Shown here: positions 6,177 through 14,611 of the stretch, piece after piece
Layout: each line of letters opens with the position of its first letter
Position numbering within the stretch: position 1 is the stretch's first letter
Notes under the pieces: model-generated
Database searches by the model: none
What the model was told of the DNA's origin: nothing
What the model saw: the letters and a program-made list of their open reading frames with translations, nothing else
NCBI GenBank assembly: GCA_030647435.1
Contig: JAUSJX010000175.1
Coordinates: 1 to 34,641, forward strand
Source: Candidatus Rokuibacteriota bacterium
GTDB lineage: Bacteria; Methylomirabilota; Methylomirabilia; Rokubacteriales; CSP1-6
Direction: 5' to 3'
Length of the DNA: 34,641 nt
Program-made: the position numbers and the translations under genes

Positions 6177-7595
6177 ATGCACCGCGAGCCGATGAAGAAG
6201 CGGTTCGTGCTGGTGGTGGAGACCGACCCGATCGCCCGACGACATCTGACCAGCCTCCTGGAGACCTGGGGATACGAGCCGGTCGTGACAGGCTCGGTGG
6301 ACGAATCGCTTGCCGTCCTTGCCCACAGCCACTTCCTCTTCAGCCTGCTCGACCTGGACCTCGACGGCGCCGACGGGAACGAGCTCCTCAAGCGGCTCCG
6401 GGTCCAGGGGGGCGACCCCGGCGCGATCATCGTTATCACCAACGGAACCGGGCTCCACGGCGCCGCCGAAGCGGCGGCCCTGGGCGCCGACGACTTCGTC
6501 CAGAAGCCGTTCACCCCGGAGGAGCTCGACAACGCCATCAAGAACGGGCTGGCCCGGCCGCGCCGGGGCTGGGGGCGCGCGGTCGAGGACGACCCGCACC
6601 GCAGGCTCCAGGAGGAGATCTCCCTCTGGAGCAGTGCCGGGATGCAGGAGGTCCGGCACATCATCGGCCAGGCGGCGCGCGCGGACGTCACGGTCCTCAT
6701 CTGCGGTGAGACGGGCACCGGCAAGGACCTGGTGGCTCGGAGCATTCACCAGGTGGGGGTCCGGCAGGACGGCCCCTTCGTCAAGGTCAACTGCGCGGCG
6801 GTGCCCCGGGAACTGCTCGAGAGCGAGCTGTTCGGCCACGAACGCGGGGCCTTCACCGGGGCCCACCAGCTCAAGATCGGCAAGTTCGAGTCGGCCGACC
6901 GCGGCACCATCTTCCTCGACGAGATCAGCGATCTCCACCCGGCCCTGCAGGGCAAGCTGCTCCACGTGCTGCAGGATGGGCAGTTCTCTCGGGTCGGGGG
7001 CCGCTCGATCATCAAGGTGGACGTGCGCGTGCTCGCCGCAACCAACCAGAACCTGGAGCAGGCCGTCGCCGCGGGGCAGTTCCGGGAGGATCTCTACTAC
7101 CGCCTGAATGTCATCCAGATCGTCGTCCCCCCGCTGAGGGACCGTCTGGAGGAGATTCCGGCCCTGGTCCAGTACTTCGTGCGGCGCTACGCCCGGCTCT
7201 TCCAGCAGGAGGGGTTCACGCTGCCGCCCGAGACCATGGAGCGGCTAATGCGGCACCGGTACCCGGGCAATATCCGGGAGCTGGAGAACTCGGTGAAGCG
7301 AATGATCGTCCTCGGTGACTCGCTGCTGACCAAGAGCCCGATGTTTAGCGGCCTGGGGAGCGACGAAGCCGACAGACCCATCCCCGCGGCCAAGCCCGGT
7401 ACCGTCTCGCTCAAGGCCGTTTCCAAAAGGGCGGCGATGGCGGCCGAGCGGGAGGCCATCCTCCGCGCTCTCGAGCAGACCCGGTGGAACCGTCTGCAGG
7501 CGGCCAAGCTCCTCAACATCAGCTACCGGGCCCTGCTCTACAAGATCAAGGACGCCGCGCTCGACCGCGAGCGCCTACCCTCGAGCGGGCCATGA
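6177..7595 (+). CDS. NtrC-type sigma-54 response regulator (PrsR-like)
   Basis: The 472-residue protein has the classic three-part layout. The receiver (residues ~8-125) has E15/D17, phospho-acceptor D59, T88 and K110. The AAA+ domain (~150-385) has Walker A GETGTGKD, an intact GAFTGA sigma-54 loop and Walker B TIFLDE. A C-terminal Fis-type HTH ends the protein (TRWNRLQAAKLLNISYRALL). Phosphorylation should trigger hexamer formation and open sigma-54 promoters, probably including its own at 6112. An in-frame ATG at 6087 lies upstream of that promoter's start site, so 6177 is preferred; 6192 is possible. It resembles regulators of EPS/PEP-CTERM loci, but no exosortase or cognate kinase is here. 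Its stop overlaps the next gene's start (ATGA). Confidence 0.93.
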   Translation: MHREPMKKRFVLVVETDPIARRHLTSLLETWGYEPVVTGSVDESLAVLAHSHFLFSLLDLDLDGADGNELLKRLRVQGGDPGAIIVITNGTGLHGAAEAAALGADDFVQKPFTPEELDNAIKNGLARPRRGWGRAVEDDPHRRLQEEISLWSSAGMQEVRHIIGQAARADVTVLICGETGTGKDLVARSIHQVGVRQDGPFVKVNCAAVPRELLESELFGHERGAFTGAHQLKIGKFESADRGTIFLDEISDLHPALQGKLLHVLQDGQFSRVGGRSIIKVDVRVLAATNQNLEQAVAAGQFREDLYYRLNVIQIVVPPLRDRLEEIPALVQYFVRRYARLFQQEGFTLPPETMERLMRHRYPGNIRELENSVKRMIVLGDSLLTKSPMFSGLGSDEADRPIPAAKPGTVSLKAVSKRAAMAAEREAILRALEQTRWNRLQAAKLLNISYRALLYKIKDAALDRERLPSSGP

Positions 7596-9223
7596 CGGAC
7601 GACCTCACGCGTATCGTCGAGGAAGACAAGCCCCAGAAGGGCGTCGCGGTCGAACGCCTGCGCGCAGCCTGGGGACGGCGGAAGTGGCTCGCCGTGCTTG
7701 TCTTCGCCTTCCCGTTTGCAGCCGCGGCGAGCGTGATCTTCTCCTTGCCAACCTTCTACCGCTCCACGGCCGTGGTCCTGGTCGAGCGGCAGCAGGTCCC
7801 CGAGGCCTTCGTCCAGGCCACGGTGACGAGCGAACTCGAGACCCGGCTGCACACCATCAGCCAGGATATCCTCAGCCGCTCGCGGCTCGAGGCCCTGATC
7901 ACCCGGTTCGGCCTCTATCCCGGCCTGCGCAAACAGGACCCAACTGAAGAAATCGTCGAGCGGATGCGCAAAGACATCAAGCTCGAGCTGAAGACGACTA
8001 ACACCAGGGGACGTCCGAGCGCCACGACCGCCTTCGCGCTCTCCTACCGGGGGCCGGACCCACTAACGGTTGCGCTCGTCACCAACACCCTCGCGTCCTT
8101 CTACATCGAGGAGAACCTCAAGCTCCGCGAGCGTCAGTCCACAGGCACGGCAGACTTTCTCACGGTGCAGCGCGGCGAGGCGCGGAAGCGCCTGGACGAG
8201 CTCGAGGCGCGCGTTAGCGAATTCAGGCGCCGCTACCTGGGCGAGCTGCCCCAGCAGATGCCGGCCAACCTGGCCACCCTCGAGGCGCTCCATGCCCAGC
8301 TCCGGCTCAACAGCGACAACCAGCTCCGCGCCGGCGAGCGACGGGAGAACCTCAACGCTCAGCTCGCCGAGGCGGCCTCCATGCCCCAGCTATTCGGCGC
8401 CCAGCCGGGCTCCGCGCCCGGCACTCAGCCGATCTACGAGACCAGGGCCCAGCGGCTGGGCCGGCTCAAGCTTGACCTGACGACCGCGCTCGCCAACTAC
8501 ACGGAGGCGCACCCCACGGTGATGCGGCTCAGGCGGGAGATCCAGGCGCTGGAGCGCGCCACGGACGAGCCCGCGGCCAAGGATGCCGGGTCGGCCCTGC
8601 CCGCCACCCCGTACACTCTCCGCCTCAAGGAGGCTCTCCAGTCAGCCGAGGCCGAGATCAAGATTCTCAAGGCCGAGCAGCAGCGGCTCCGGACTGGAAT
8701 CGCGGCTTACCAGGCCAGGGTCGAGAACTCGCCTCGGCGCGAGCAGGAGTTCCAGGAGGTTTCGCGGGACTACGACACGACGAAGCAGCTCTACGAGTCG
8801 CTCGGGAAGCGACAGGAGGCGGCACAGCTCGCCGAGAGCATGGAGCAACGGCAGAAGGGAGAGCAGTTCCGGATCCTGGAGCCGGCCATGCCCTCGCAGA
8901 TCCCGGCCGCGCCGAACCGCCTCAGGCTGCTCGTCGTGAGCCTCGTCCTCTCGCTCGGCCTCGCGGGCGGGGCGCTCGTGGTCGCCGAGATGCTCGATAC
9001 CTCGTTCCACTCGGCGAACGAGCTCCGCGACTTCAGCATCGTGCCGGTCCTCGTGAGCATTCCCAAGATCGTGACCGACGCCGATCGGCAGCGCGAGCAG
9101 CAGCGGTTTCGCCTGGTGGCGGGAGGGGCAATGCTGGGGCTGGTCCTCATTGCCGGCGCCTCCTACTTCATCGGGCACGGCAACGAGCAGCTCGTCCAGA
9201 TCCTCGCGGGCGGCGGGAGCTGA
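7592..9223 (+). CDS. Wzz/GNVR-type polysaccharide chain-length (co-polymerase) protein
   Basis: This 543-residue inner-membrane protein has the polysaccharide co-polymerase plan: a transmembrane helix at ~32-52, a long periplasmic coiled-coil-rich region (~60-440), then a Pro-rich PSQIPAAPNRLR segment leading into a second helix (~444-466). It lacks a kinase domain; a separate tyrosine kinase is encoded two genes on. A third hydrophobic segment at ~507-527 is followed by a short Gly-rich tail, which is more than the usual two helices. It should set EPS chain length with the Wzy-like polymerase. The ATG at 7592 overlaps the regulator's stop by 4 nt; a longer reading from upstream would run through the regulator gene and is rejected. 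Confidence 0.9.
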   Translation: MTDDLTRIVEEDKPQKGVAVERLRAAWGRRKWLAVLVFAFPFAAAASVIFSLPTFYRSTAVVLVERQQVPEAFVQATVTSELETRLHTISQDILSRSRLEALITRFGLYPGLRKQDPTEEIVERMRKDIKLELKTTNTRGRPSATTAFALSYRGPDPLTVALVTNTLASFYIEENLKLRERQSTGTADFLTVQRGEARKRLDELEARVSEFRRRYLGELPQQMPANLATLEALHAQLRLNSDNQLRAGERRENLNAQLAEAASMPQLFGAQPGSAPGTQPIYETRAQRLGRLKLDLTTALANYTEAHPTVMRLRREIQALERATDEPAAKDAGSALPATPYTLRLKEALQSAEAEIKILKAEQQRLRTGIAAYQARVENSPRREQEFQEVSRDYDTTKQLYESLGKRQEAAQLAESMEQRQKGEQFRILEPAMPSQIPAAPNRLRLLVVSLVLSLGLAGGALVVAEMLDTSFHSANELRDFSIVPVLVSIPKIVTDADRQREQQRFRLVAGGAMLGLVLIAGASYFIGHGNEQLVQILAGGGS

Positions 9224-9230
9224 CGAGCCC

Positions 9231-10250
9231 ATGTCGCTCAACCTCGCGTTCTTCGGCCTGCGGCAGAAGCCGTTCAACCCGACGCCCGATCCCGCCTTTC
9301 TCTATGCGTCCCCAGGGCATCAAGAGGGCCTCGCCCACCTCCTGTACGGAGTCCAGGAACACAAGGGCTTCATCCTCCTGACGGGCGAGGTCGGGACGGG
9401 GAAGACGACGCTCCTGCGCACCCTGCTCAGCCGTCTGGATGGCAACACCGCCTCGGCCTTCGTCTTCGATACGACCCTGCCATTCGAAGGGCTTCTCGAG
9501 TACATCCTCGAGGACTTCGGCGTCGCCAAGCCCGGTGAGTCTCACGCTCAAAGGCTCTTCGCCCTGAACAACTTCCTGATCGAGCGCCAGCGCGCCGGCC
9601 AGAACACGGTGCTCGTCCTCGACGAGGCGCAAAATCTCGACGTCCGCGCCCTCGAGCAGATCCGGCTCCTCTCGAACTTCGAGACCCATACGGAGAAGCT
9701 GCTGCAGATCGTGCTCGCCGGCCAGCCGGAGCTCCTGGACAAGCTGAATCGCCCCGAGCTGCGCCAGCTCAAGCAGCGCATCGGCCTCCGTTGCCGCATC
9801 CTCCCCCTGACCGCCGACCAGACCCGTGACTACATCCGCACCCGGCTCCGGATCGCCGGGGCGACCAACCTGGGGCTCTTCTCGGATGTGGCGATCACGC
9901 GGATTGCCGGGTACTCGGGCGGAATCCCGCGGCTCATCAATACGGTCTGTGACCACTGCCTGCTTATCGGCTATGCTGACCAGATCCGTCGGGTCGATCG
10001 CAGAATCGTCGAGGAAGCCATCGAGTATTTCGAGGAGGGCGAGCGGCGACCGCGGAAGCCGCGGCGCCTGCTCCATACCTGGGGCCGGGCGCTGGTCCGC
10101 TGGGCCCTGGCCGCGGCGGGCGCGGTGCTGATAGGCGGCGCGGCGGCGCTGACGATCGCGCACCGCGACGCGCTGCGGCAGGTCTTTGATCTTTCCACCG
10201 CTACTCTTTCCGGGCTCGCGCACGCTGCGAGCAGCTTTCTCAGGCAATGA
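9231..10250 (+). CDS. ExeA/GspA-like AAA ATPase of the EPS locus
   Basis: This 339-residue protein opens with the family signature NLAFFGLRQKPFNPTPDPAFL. It has Walker A GEVGTGKTT (52-60), Walker B VLVLDEAQN (~126-135), a sensor/lid region around GYSGGIPRLIN, and one transmembrane helix near the C-terminus (~290-309). ExeA/GspA ATPases work in secretin assembly, and a close branch is routinely found in exosortase-associated EPS operons beside Wzz and a tyrosine kinase, as here. No peptidoglycan-binding domain follows the helix. Its exact role in EPS export is unknown. The start at 9231 is 7 nt after the Wzz stop. Confidence 0.88.
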   Translation: MSLNLAFFGLRQKPFNPTPDPAFLYASPGHQEGLAHLLYGVQEHKGFILLTGEVGTGKTTLLRTLLSRLDGNTASAFVFDTTLPFEGLLEYILEDFGVAKPGESHAQRLFALNNFLIERQRAGQNTVLVLDEAQNLDVRALEQIRLLSNFETHTEKLLQIVLAGQPELLDKLNRPELRQLKQRIGLRCRILPLTADQTRDYIRTRLRIAGATNLGLFSDVAITRIAGYSGGIPRLINTVCDHCLLIGYADQIRRVDRRIVEEAIEYFEEGERRPRKPRRLLHTWGRALVRWALAAAGAVLIGGAAALTIAHRDALRQVFDLSTATLSGLAHAASSFLRQ

Positions 10251-11194
10251 GCAAGTTCTTCAAGGCGCTCGAGCAGGCGGAGCGGGACCGCGCCCTTCAG
10301 CGAGGAGGGGCGCCCCGCTCGGCGGATCCGACAGCCGCCCCAGCCCCCGAGATCGAATCTGCTGAGCCTGTGACGCTCCAGCGGCCGCCGGCGGATTCAG
10401 CCGGTGGCGTGGACGACCATCTGGTCAGCCTGGTCGCCCCGGCGGCCTTCGAGGCGGAGCAGTACCGGGCCCTCCGCCACACCGTGGAGCAGCTCCACAA
10501 GACGCGCGACCTTCGCGTCGTGGCCGTGTCGAGCCCGGGCGTGGGCGACGGGAAAAGCATCACGGCGATCAATCTGGCCGGCGCGCTGGCGCAGGCGCCG
10601 GACGTGCGCGTCCTCCTCGTGGACGCCGACCTCCGCCGTCCTTCGGTGGCCAGCCTCCTCGCGCTCGGCGGGTCGGATGGCCCCGGCCTGGTCAACGCGA
10701 TCCTCGATCCCACCGTCACCCTGGAGCAGGTCGCCCGGCCGCGCCCCCCGTTCAACCTGTCCGTGATCCCGGCTGGGGAGGTGCCGCCAAGCCCCTACGA
10801 GGTGCTCAAAGCGCCCCGGCTCGGCGAGCTCCTCGATGAGGCGCGCCGCCGCTACGACTACATCGTGCTGGACGCTCCCCCGCTCTGCCCCGTCCAGGAC
10901 TGCCGGGTCATCGCCCGCTGGGTGGACGGCTTCCTTCTCGTCGTGTCGGCGCACCACACGCCCCGCCGGCTGGTCGGCGATGCGCTCAACGTCGTGGAGC
11001 GCGGCAAGATACTCGGCCTCATCTTCAATGGGGACGACCAACCGCCCTCGAGCTTCTACGGGTACTACGGCTACTACGGTGGAGGTCCCTACGCGGCCCA
11101 TGGCTCGCCCAACGGACATGACCGCGGCCGGCTGGGCCGCGCCGTGACGCGCGTCGGGCAGATGCTCCAGCGGCGGCGCGGAGGCGGGCGGTGA
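10247..11194 (+). CDS. Cytoplasmic bacterial tyrosine autokinase (CpsD/CapB type)
   Basis: This 315-residue BY-kinase has Walker A SSPGVGDGKS (~94-104), Walker A' LLVDADLRRP (~122-131) and Walker B YIVLDAPPL (~204-212). A Tyr/Gly cluster with six tyrosines (~271-283, FYGYYGYYGGGPY) is the likely autophosphorylation site. About 30 basic residues follow the cluster, so it is not at the very end. In this family the kinase docks on a Wzz-type membrane activator, and cycles of phosphorylation control polymerisation. The N-terminus (SKFFKALEQAERDRA) is typical of the EPS-locus subgroup. Translation is coupled to the ATPase by an ATGA overlap at 10247. Confidence 0.9.
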   Translation: MSKFFKALEQAERDRALQRGGAPRSADPTAAPAPEIESAEPVTLQRPPADSAGGVDDHLVSLVAPAAFEAEQYRALRHTVEQLHKTRDLRVVAVSSPGVGDGKSITAINLAGALAQAPDVRVLLVDADLRRPSVASLLALGGSDGPGLVNAILDPTVTLEQVARPRPPFNLSVIPAGEVPPSPYEVLKAPRLGELLDEARRRYDYIVLDAPPLCPVQDCRVIARWVDGFLLVVSAHHTPRRLVGDALNVVERGKILGLIFNGDDQPPSSFYGYYGYYGGGPYAAHGSPNGHDRGRLGRAVTRVGQMLQRRRGGGR

Positions 11195-11224
11195 GCCTCA
11201 TGCTTGTGACCAGGGTGCGGACCC

Positions 11225-12634
11225 ATGTTTGAAGAACGGTCCGAGCGACTGCACCGTGTCCTGACGCTGCTGGACGTCGCTGTGACCATCTTCGTGTTCC
11301 TGGCCGCGTCGTGGGTCCGGAATGCGCTCCTGGACGACGACCCCGTGGACCTCCTGTCTCACGTCGCCCTTCTTCCCTTCGTCCTGGCGCTCTGGATGTT
11401 CTTTCTCACATTCTTCGGCGCCTACCGGAGCCCACGGATGACCTCACGGCTCCAGTACGCCTGGGCCGTGACCCGCGGGGTGGCGGTCGGCCTCGCCGCC
11501 TTGCTCACGATCTTGTTCCTCTTCAAGGTCCAGTACGTGAGCCGTGCGGTCGTGGTGACATTCGCGGCCGCGGATCTTCTGGCCCTCGTTGGAATTCGCC
11601 TCGGCGTCGTCTGGTACTTCCACCGCTCGCTCCAACGAGGCGAACACTTCCGCAGGGTCCTGATCGTCGGCAGTGGCAACCGGGCACGGCGGCTGGCCGA
11701 GACCCTTCTCCAGAACTCGGAGTGGGGCATCCGCATCGTCGGACACCTGGACCCAGACCCGACGAAAGTGGGCGACCGCGTGCTCGAATCCTCCGTGCTA
11801 GGCACGGTCGGCGACATCAGCTCCATCCTGAAGGGGAACGTGATCGACGAGGTCATCCTGGCCGTCCCACGCGCGATGATCCCAGACGTCGACAAGATCG
11901 CGCAGGCCTGCGAAGAAGAGGGGGTCAAGCTCTGCTGGATGGCTGACGTCTTCGATGTCCATGCTGCGCGTACGCGGCTGGTCGCGCTTGGACCAATTCC
12001 CCTGCTGACCCTCGAGCCTGTCGCGCAAGGAGAATGGCAGCTCCTCGTCAAGCGGTTCATGGATCTCGCTATCGCGGCCCCCATCGTCCCGCTGCTGCCC
12101 GTGATCGGCCTTATCGCCCTGGCCATCAAGCTGGACTCGCCCGGTCCGGTCTTCTTCATGCAGGAGCGGGTCGGCCTTCACAAGCGCCGTTTCCGGATGC
12201 TGAAGTTCCGGACCATGGTGGAAGACGCCAGTCGACGACAGGCAGAGTTCGAGCACCTGAATGAGGCCAAGGGCCCCATCTTCAAGATCGCCAACGACCC
12301 GAGGATCACGCAGGTGGGCCGCTTTCTGCGTCGAAGCAGCCTCGACGAGCTGCCCCAGATCCTCCACGTGCTGACCGGTGAGATGAGCCTTGTCGGGCCG
12401 CGCCCCATGTCCCTGCGGGACGTGGATCTCTTCGACAAGGGCATCCAGCGCAAGCGCTTCAGCGTGAAACCGGGCCTCACCTGCCTGTGGCAGGTCTCCG
12501 GGCGGAGCAACCTCCCGTTCTCCAAGTGGCTGGAGCTCGACCTCTACTACATCGAGCACTGGTCGCTGGGGCTGGATCTCAAGATCCTGTTCAAGACCAT
12601 TCCGGCGGTGCTGAGCGGCAAGGGCGCGAACTAA
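11225..12634 (+). CDS. Polyprenyl-phosphate sugar-1-phosphate transferase (initiating enzyme, WbaP/WcaJ type)
   Basis: This 469-residue membrane protein starts repeat-unit synthesis by moving a sugar-1-phosphate from a nucleotide sugar to undecaprenyl phosphate. It shows about four N-terminal transmembrane helices (~10-130), a Rossmann-like cytoplasmic domain (VLIVGSGNRARRLAETLL at ~145), a further hydrophobic segment (~275-300), and the catalytic domain with KRFMDLAIA, FKIANDPRITQVGRFLRR, SSLDELPQ and SLVGPRP. Catalytic Asp-Glu lies in SLDELPQ. The C-terminus (YYIEHWSLGLDLKIL) is standard. The sugar cannot be told from sequence. It begins 30 nt after the kinase gene. Confidence 0.95.
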   Translation: MFEERSERLHRVLTLLDVAVTIFVFLAASWVRNALLDDDPVDLLSHVALLPFVLALWMFFLTFFGAYRSPRMTSRLQYAWAVTRGVAVGLAALLTILFLFKVQYVSRAVVVTFAAADLLALVGIRLGVVWYFHRSLQRGEHFRRVLIVGSGNRARRLAETLLQNSEWGIRIVGHLDPDPTKVGDRVLESSVLGTVGDISSILKGNVIDEVILAVPRAMIPDVDKIAQACEEEGVKLCWMADVFDVHAARTRLVALGPIPLLTLEPVAQGEWQLLVKRFMDLAIAAPIVPLLPVIGLIALAIKLDSPGPVFFMQERVGLHKRRFRMLKFRTMVEDASRRQAEFEHLNEAKGPIFKIANDPRITQVGRFLRRSSLDELPQILHVLTGEMSLVGPRPMSLRDVDLFDKGIQRKRFSVKPGLTCLWQVSGRSNLPFSKWLELDLYYIEHWSLGLDLKILFKTIPAVLSGKGAN

Positions 12635-12643
12635 CCTCCCAAC

Positions 12644-13795
12644 ATGAGCCTTCCAGCACCGTCCACCTCCACGATGCGCCTCCCGGTCACACCGGTGTCC
12701 CGGTTGCGCGCTATGGCCATCCGCGGTCTGGCACGAATGTACCGGCCGGAGAACGGGCTCTTCGCGTTCCGGGTCCGGCGGCGGGGCGAGGAGCTCCTCT
12801 TGGAGGGCTCGAGTCATCGCTACACCGCGATCGCCCTTATCGGGCTTGCCGGCGAGGACGAGGCGGTGCAGGCCTCGGTCCTGGCTGGCATTAGGGTGCG
12901 CGAGGCGTGTGCACGTCTCGTCAGCGAAGTGGCCGCACTCGAGAGCCTCGGCGACGTGGCCCTCGTCCTCTGGGCCGCCTGCGCGGTCGGCTACCCCGAC
13001 CGCCGGTCAGTGGTCGAGCGCCTGCTCGCTCTCCAGCCGGACGAGGCCGCTCATCCGACGGTCGAAGTCGCGTGGACGCTGGCGGCACTCTGCGCCGACC
13101 TTGACGCCCCGGTCGGGCCCCTTCGCAACCGGCTGGCCCGCCGCCTGATCGCCGCGTTCGAACCCCGCTCCGGGATGTTCCCTCACGGCATGGGTGGACG
13201 GCCCGGCGGCTTCCGCGGGCACGTCTGCTGCTTTGCTGATCTCGTGTACCCGGTCCACGCCCTTGCGCGGTACGCGGAGCTCTTCGGCGACGCGGAGGCG
13301 CGCGACGTTGCCCTGCACTGCGCCCGGGAATTCTGCGCCCGTCAGGGTCCCGACGGGCAGTGGTGGTGGCACTACGACCGCCGGACCGGCGATGTCGTCG
13401 AACGATACCCCGTCTACGCCGTCCATCAGGACGCGATGGCTCCGATGGCGCTCTTCGCCCTCGAGCGCGCGGCCGCTATCGACCTACGCTCGCCGATCGC
13501 ACGGGGGCTCGGCTGGCTTGCGCACGCGCCGGAGCTCGGCGGCGGCTCGCTGATCGATGAGGGCGCGGACCTGATCTGGCGAAAGGTGGCCCGTCGCGAG
13601 CCTCGGAAGCTTTCGCGCTACGCTCAGGCGGCCGCAAGCCGCCTTCACCCCAGCTTGAGGACACCCGGCCTGGACATCCTCTTCCCGCCGTGCGTCGTCG
13701 ACTACGAGGACCGTCCGTACCACCTGGGCTGGCTTCTCCACGCGTGGCCGGCCGGGCGCGCGGCTCGATGGGACGAGCGAGCGATCCCGCAATGA
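12644..13795 (+). CDS. Unrecognised EPS-locus protein, probably helical (alpha/alpha-toroid-like)
   Basis: I do not recognise this 383-residue protein. It has no signal peptide or transmembrane helix and is rich in Ala/Arg/Leu. Repeated Trp/Tyr/His/Gly motifs sit between predicted helices (GMFPHGMGG, GFRGHVCCFADLVYP, DGQWWWHYDRRTG, YPVYAVHQDAMAPMAL, RPYHLGWLLHAWP). This pattern recalls (alpha/alpha) barrel proteins such as glycan lyases, epimerases or cyclase-like toroids, and the clustered aromatics and acidic residues could line a sugar-binding groove. That is fold-level inference only. It lies between the initiating transferase and the WecG-type enzyme and overlaps the latter by ATGA, so it is probably a dedicated part of the pathway. 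The start may be 12644 or the in-frame ATG at 12674. Confidence 0.8.
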   Translation: MSLPAPSTSTMRLPVTPVSRLRAMAIRGLARMYRPENGLFAFRVRRRGEELLLEGSSHRYTAIALIGLAGEDEAVQASVLAGIRVREACARLVSEVAALESLGDVALVLWAACAVGYPDRRSVVERLLALQPDEAAHPTVEVAWTLAALCADLDAPVGPLRNRLARRLIAAFEPRSGMFPHGMGGRPGGFRGHVCCFADLVYPVHALARYAELFGDAEARDVALHCAREFCARQGPDGQWWWHYDRRTGDVVERYPVYAVHQDAMAPMALFALERAAAIDLRSPIARGLGWLAHAPELGGGSLIDEGADLIWRKVARREPRKLSRYAQAAASRLHPSLRTPGLDILFPPCVVDYEDRPYHLGWLLHAWPAGRAARWDERAIPQ

Positions 13796-14592
13796 TGGTT
13801 CCGGTCGTGCAGGCTACCAAGCAGGAGATCCTCGGGGTCCCCATCGATGCCCTGACGATGGAGGAGGTGCTCGACCGAGTCGACGATACCATCGTCGGCC
13901 GAGGCCGGTTGCAGATCGGCGTGGTCAACGCGGCAAAACTGGTGAACATGCGGCGTGACCCGGCACTCCGGGCCGACGTGCTCTCGTGCAACCTGATCCT
14001 GGCCGACGGCGTCCCGGTTGTGTGGGCCAGCCGGCTCCTCGGCCGTCCCCTGCCCGAGCGGGTCGCCGGGATCGACCTGATGCTCGGGATGCTCCGCCGC
14101 GGCAACGAACACGGCTATCGAATCTACTGCCTCGGCGCGAGCGAAGATGTGCTGGCAACGGCTGTGGCCCGGATCGCCGGGGACTACCCACACGTGGAGG
14201 TGGTCGGACACCATCACGGCTACTTCACCAGCCAGGAGGAGCCCGGCCTTGTCGCAGCCATCTCTGACGCGAAACTGGACATCCTACTGGTGGGAATGAG
14301 CTCACCCAAGAAGGAGCGCTTCCTCGCCCGCTGGAGTGACCAGCTCGGCGTCTCGGTGTGCCACGGCGTTGGTGGTTCACTCGACGTTCTCTCGGGGAAG
14401 GTTCGGCGAGCTCCCCTAATCTGGCAACGGCTCGGTCTCGAATGGCTCTACCGCGTCTGCCAAGAACCGCGGCGGCTCTGGCGCCGGTATCTGGTCACCA
14501 ACACCCTGTTCTGCGCGATGGTCTTGTCCGAACTCGTGCGGCGACGGCTTCTCTCTCCACCCGTTTCGCTTTTCCCCCGTGGCCACAAATGA
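13792..14592 (+). CDS. WecG/TagA/CpsF-family glycosyltransferase (GT26)
   Basis: This 266-residue enzyme carries family hallmarks: VVNAAKLVN (~44-52), LADGVPVVW with D72 matching the proposed catalytic Asp of TagA, GIDLM, YCLGAS, and the closing VGMSSPKKERF, GVGGSLDVLSGKVRRAP and GLEWLYRV. The family adds the second sugar (often N-acetylmannosamine or its acid) to the lipid-linked first sugar at the membrane face. ATG at 13792 overlaps the previous stop by 4 nt; an adjacent ATG at 13795 is an equal alternative. Confidence 0.95.
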   Translation: MMVPVVQATKQEILGVPIDALTMEEVLDRVDDTIVGRGRLQIGVVNAAKLVNMRRDPALRADVLSCNLILADGVPVVWASRLLGRPLPERVAGIDLMLGMLRRGNEHGYRIYCLGASEDVLATAVARIAGDYPHVEVVGHHHGYFTSQEEPGLVAAISDAKLDILLVGMSSPKKERFLARWSDQLGVSVCHGVGGSLDVLSGKVRRAPLIWQRLGLEWLYRVCQEPRRLWRRYLVTNTLFCAMVLSELVRRRLLSPPVSLFPRGHK

Positions 14593-14611
14593 TCGGCCCC
14601 CGGTCCCGATC

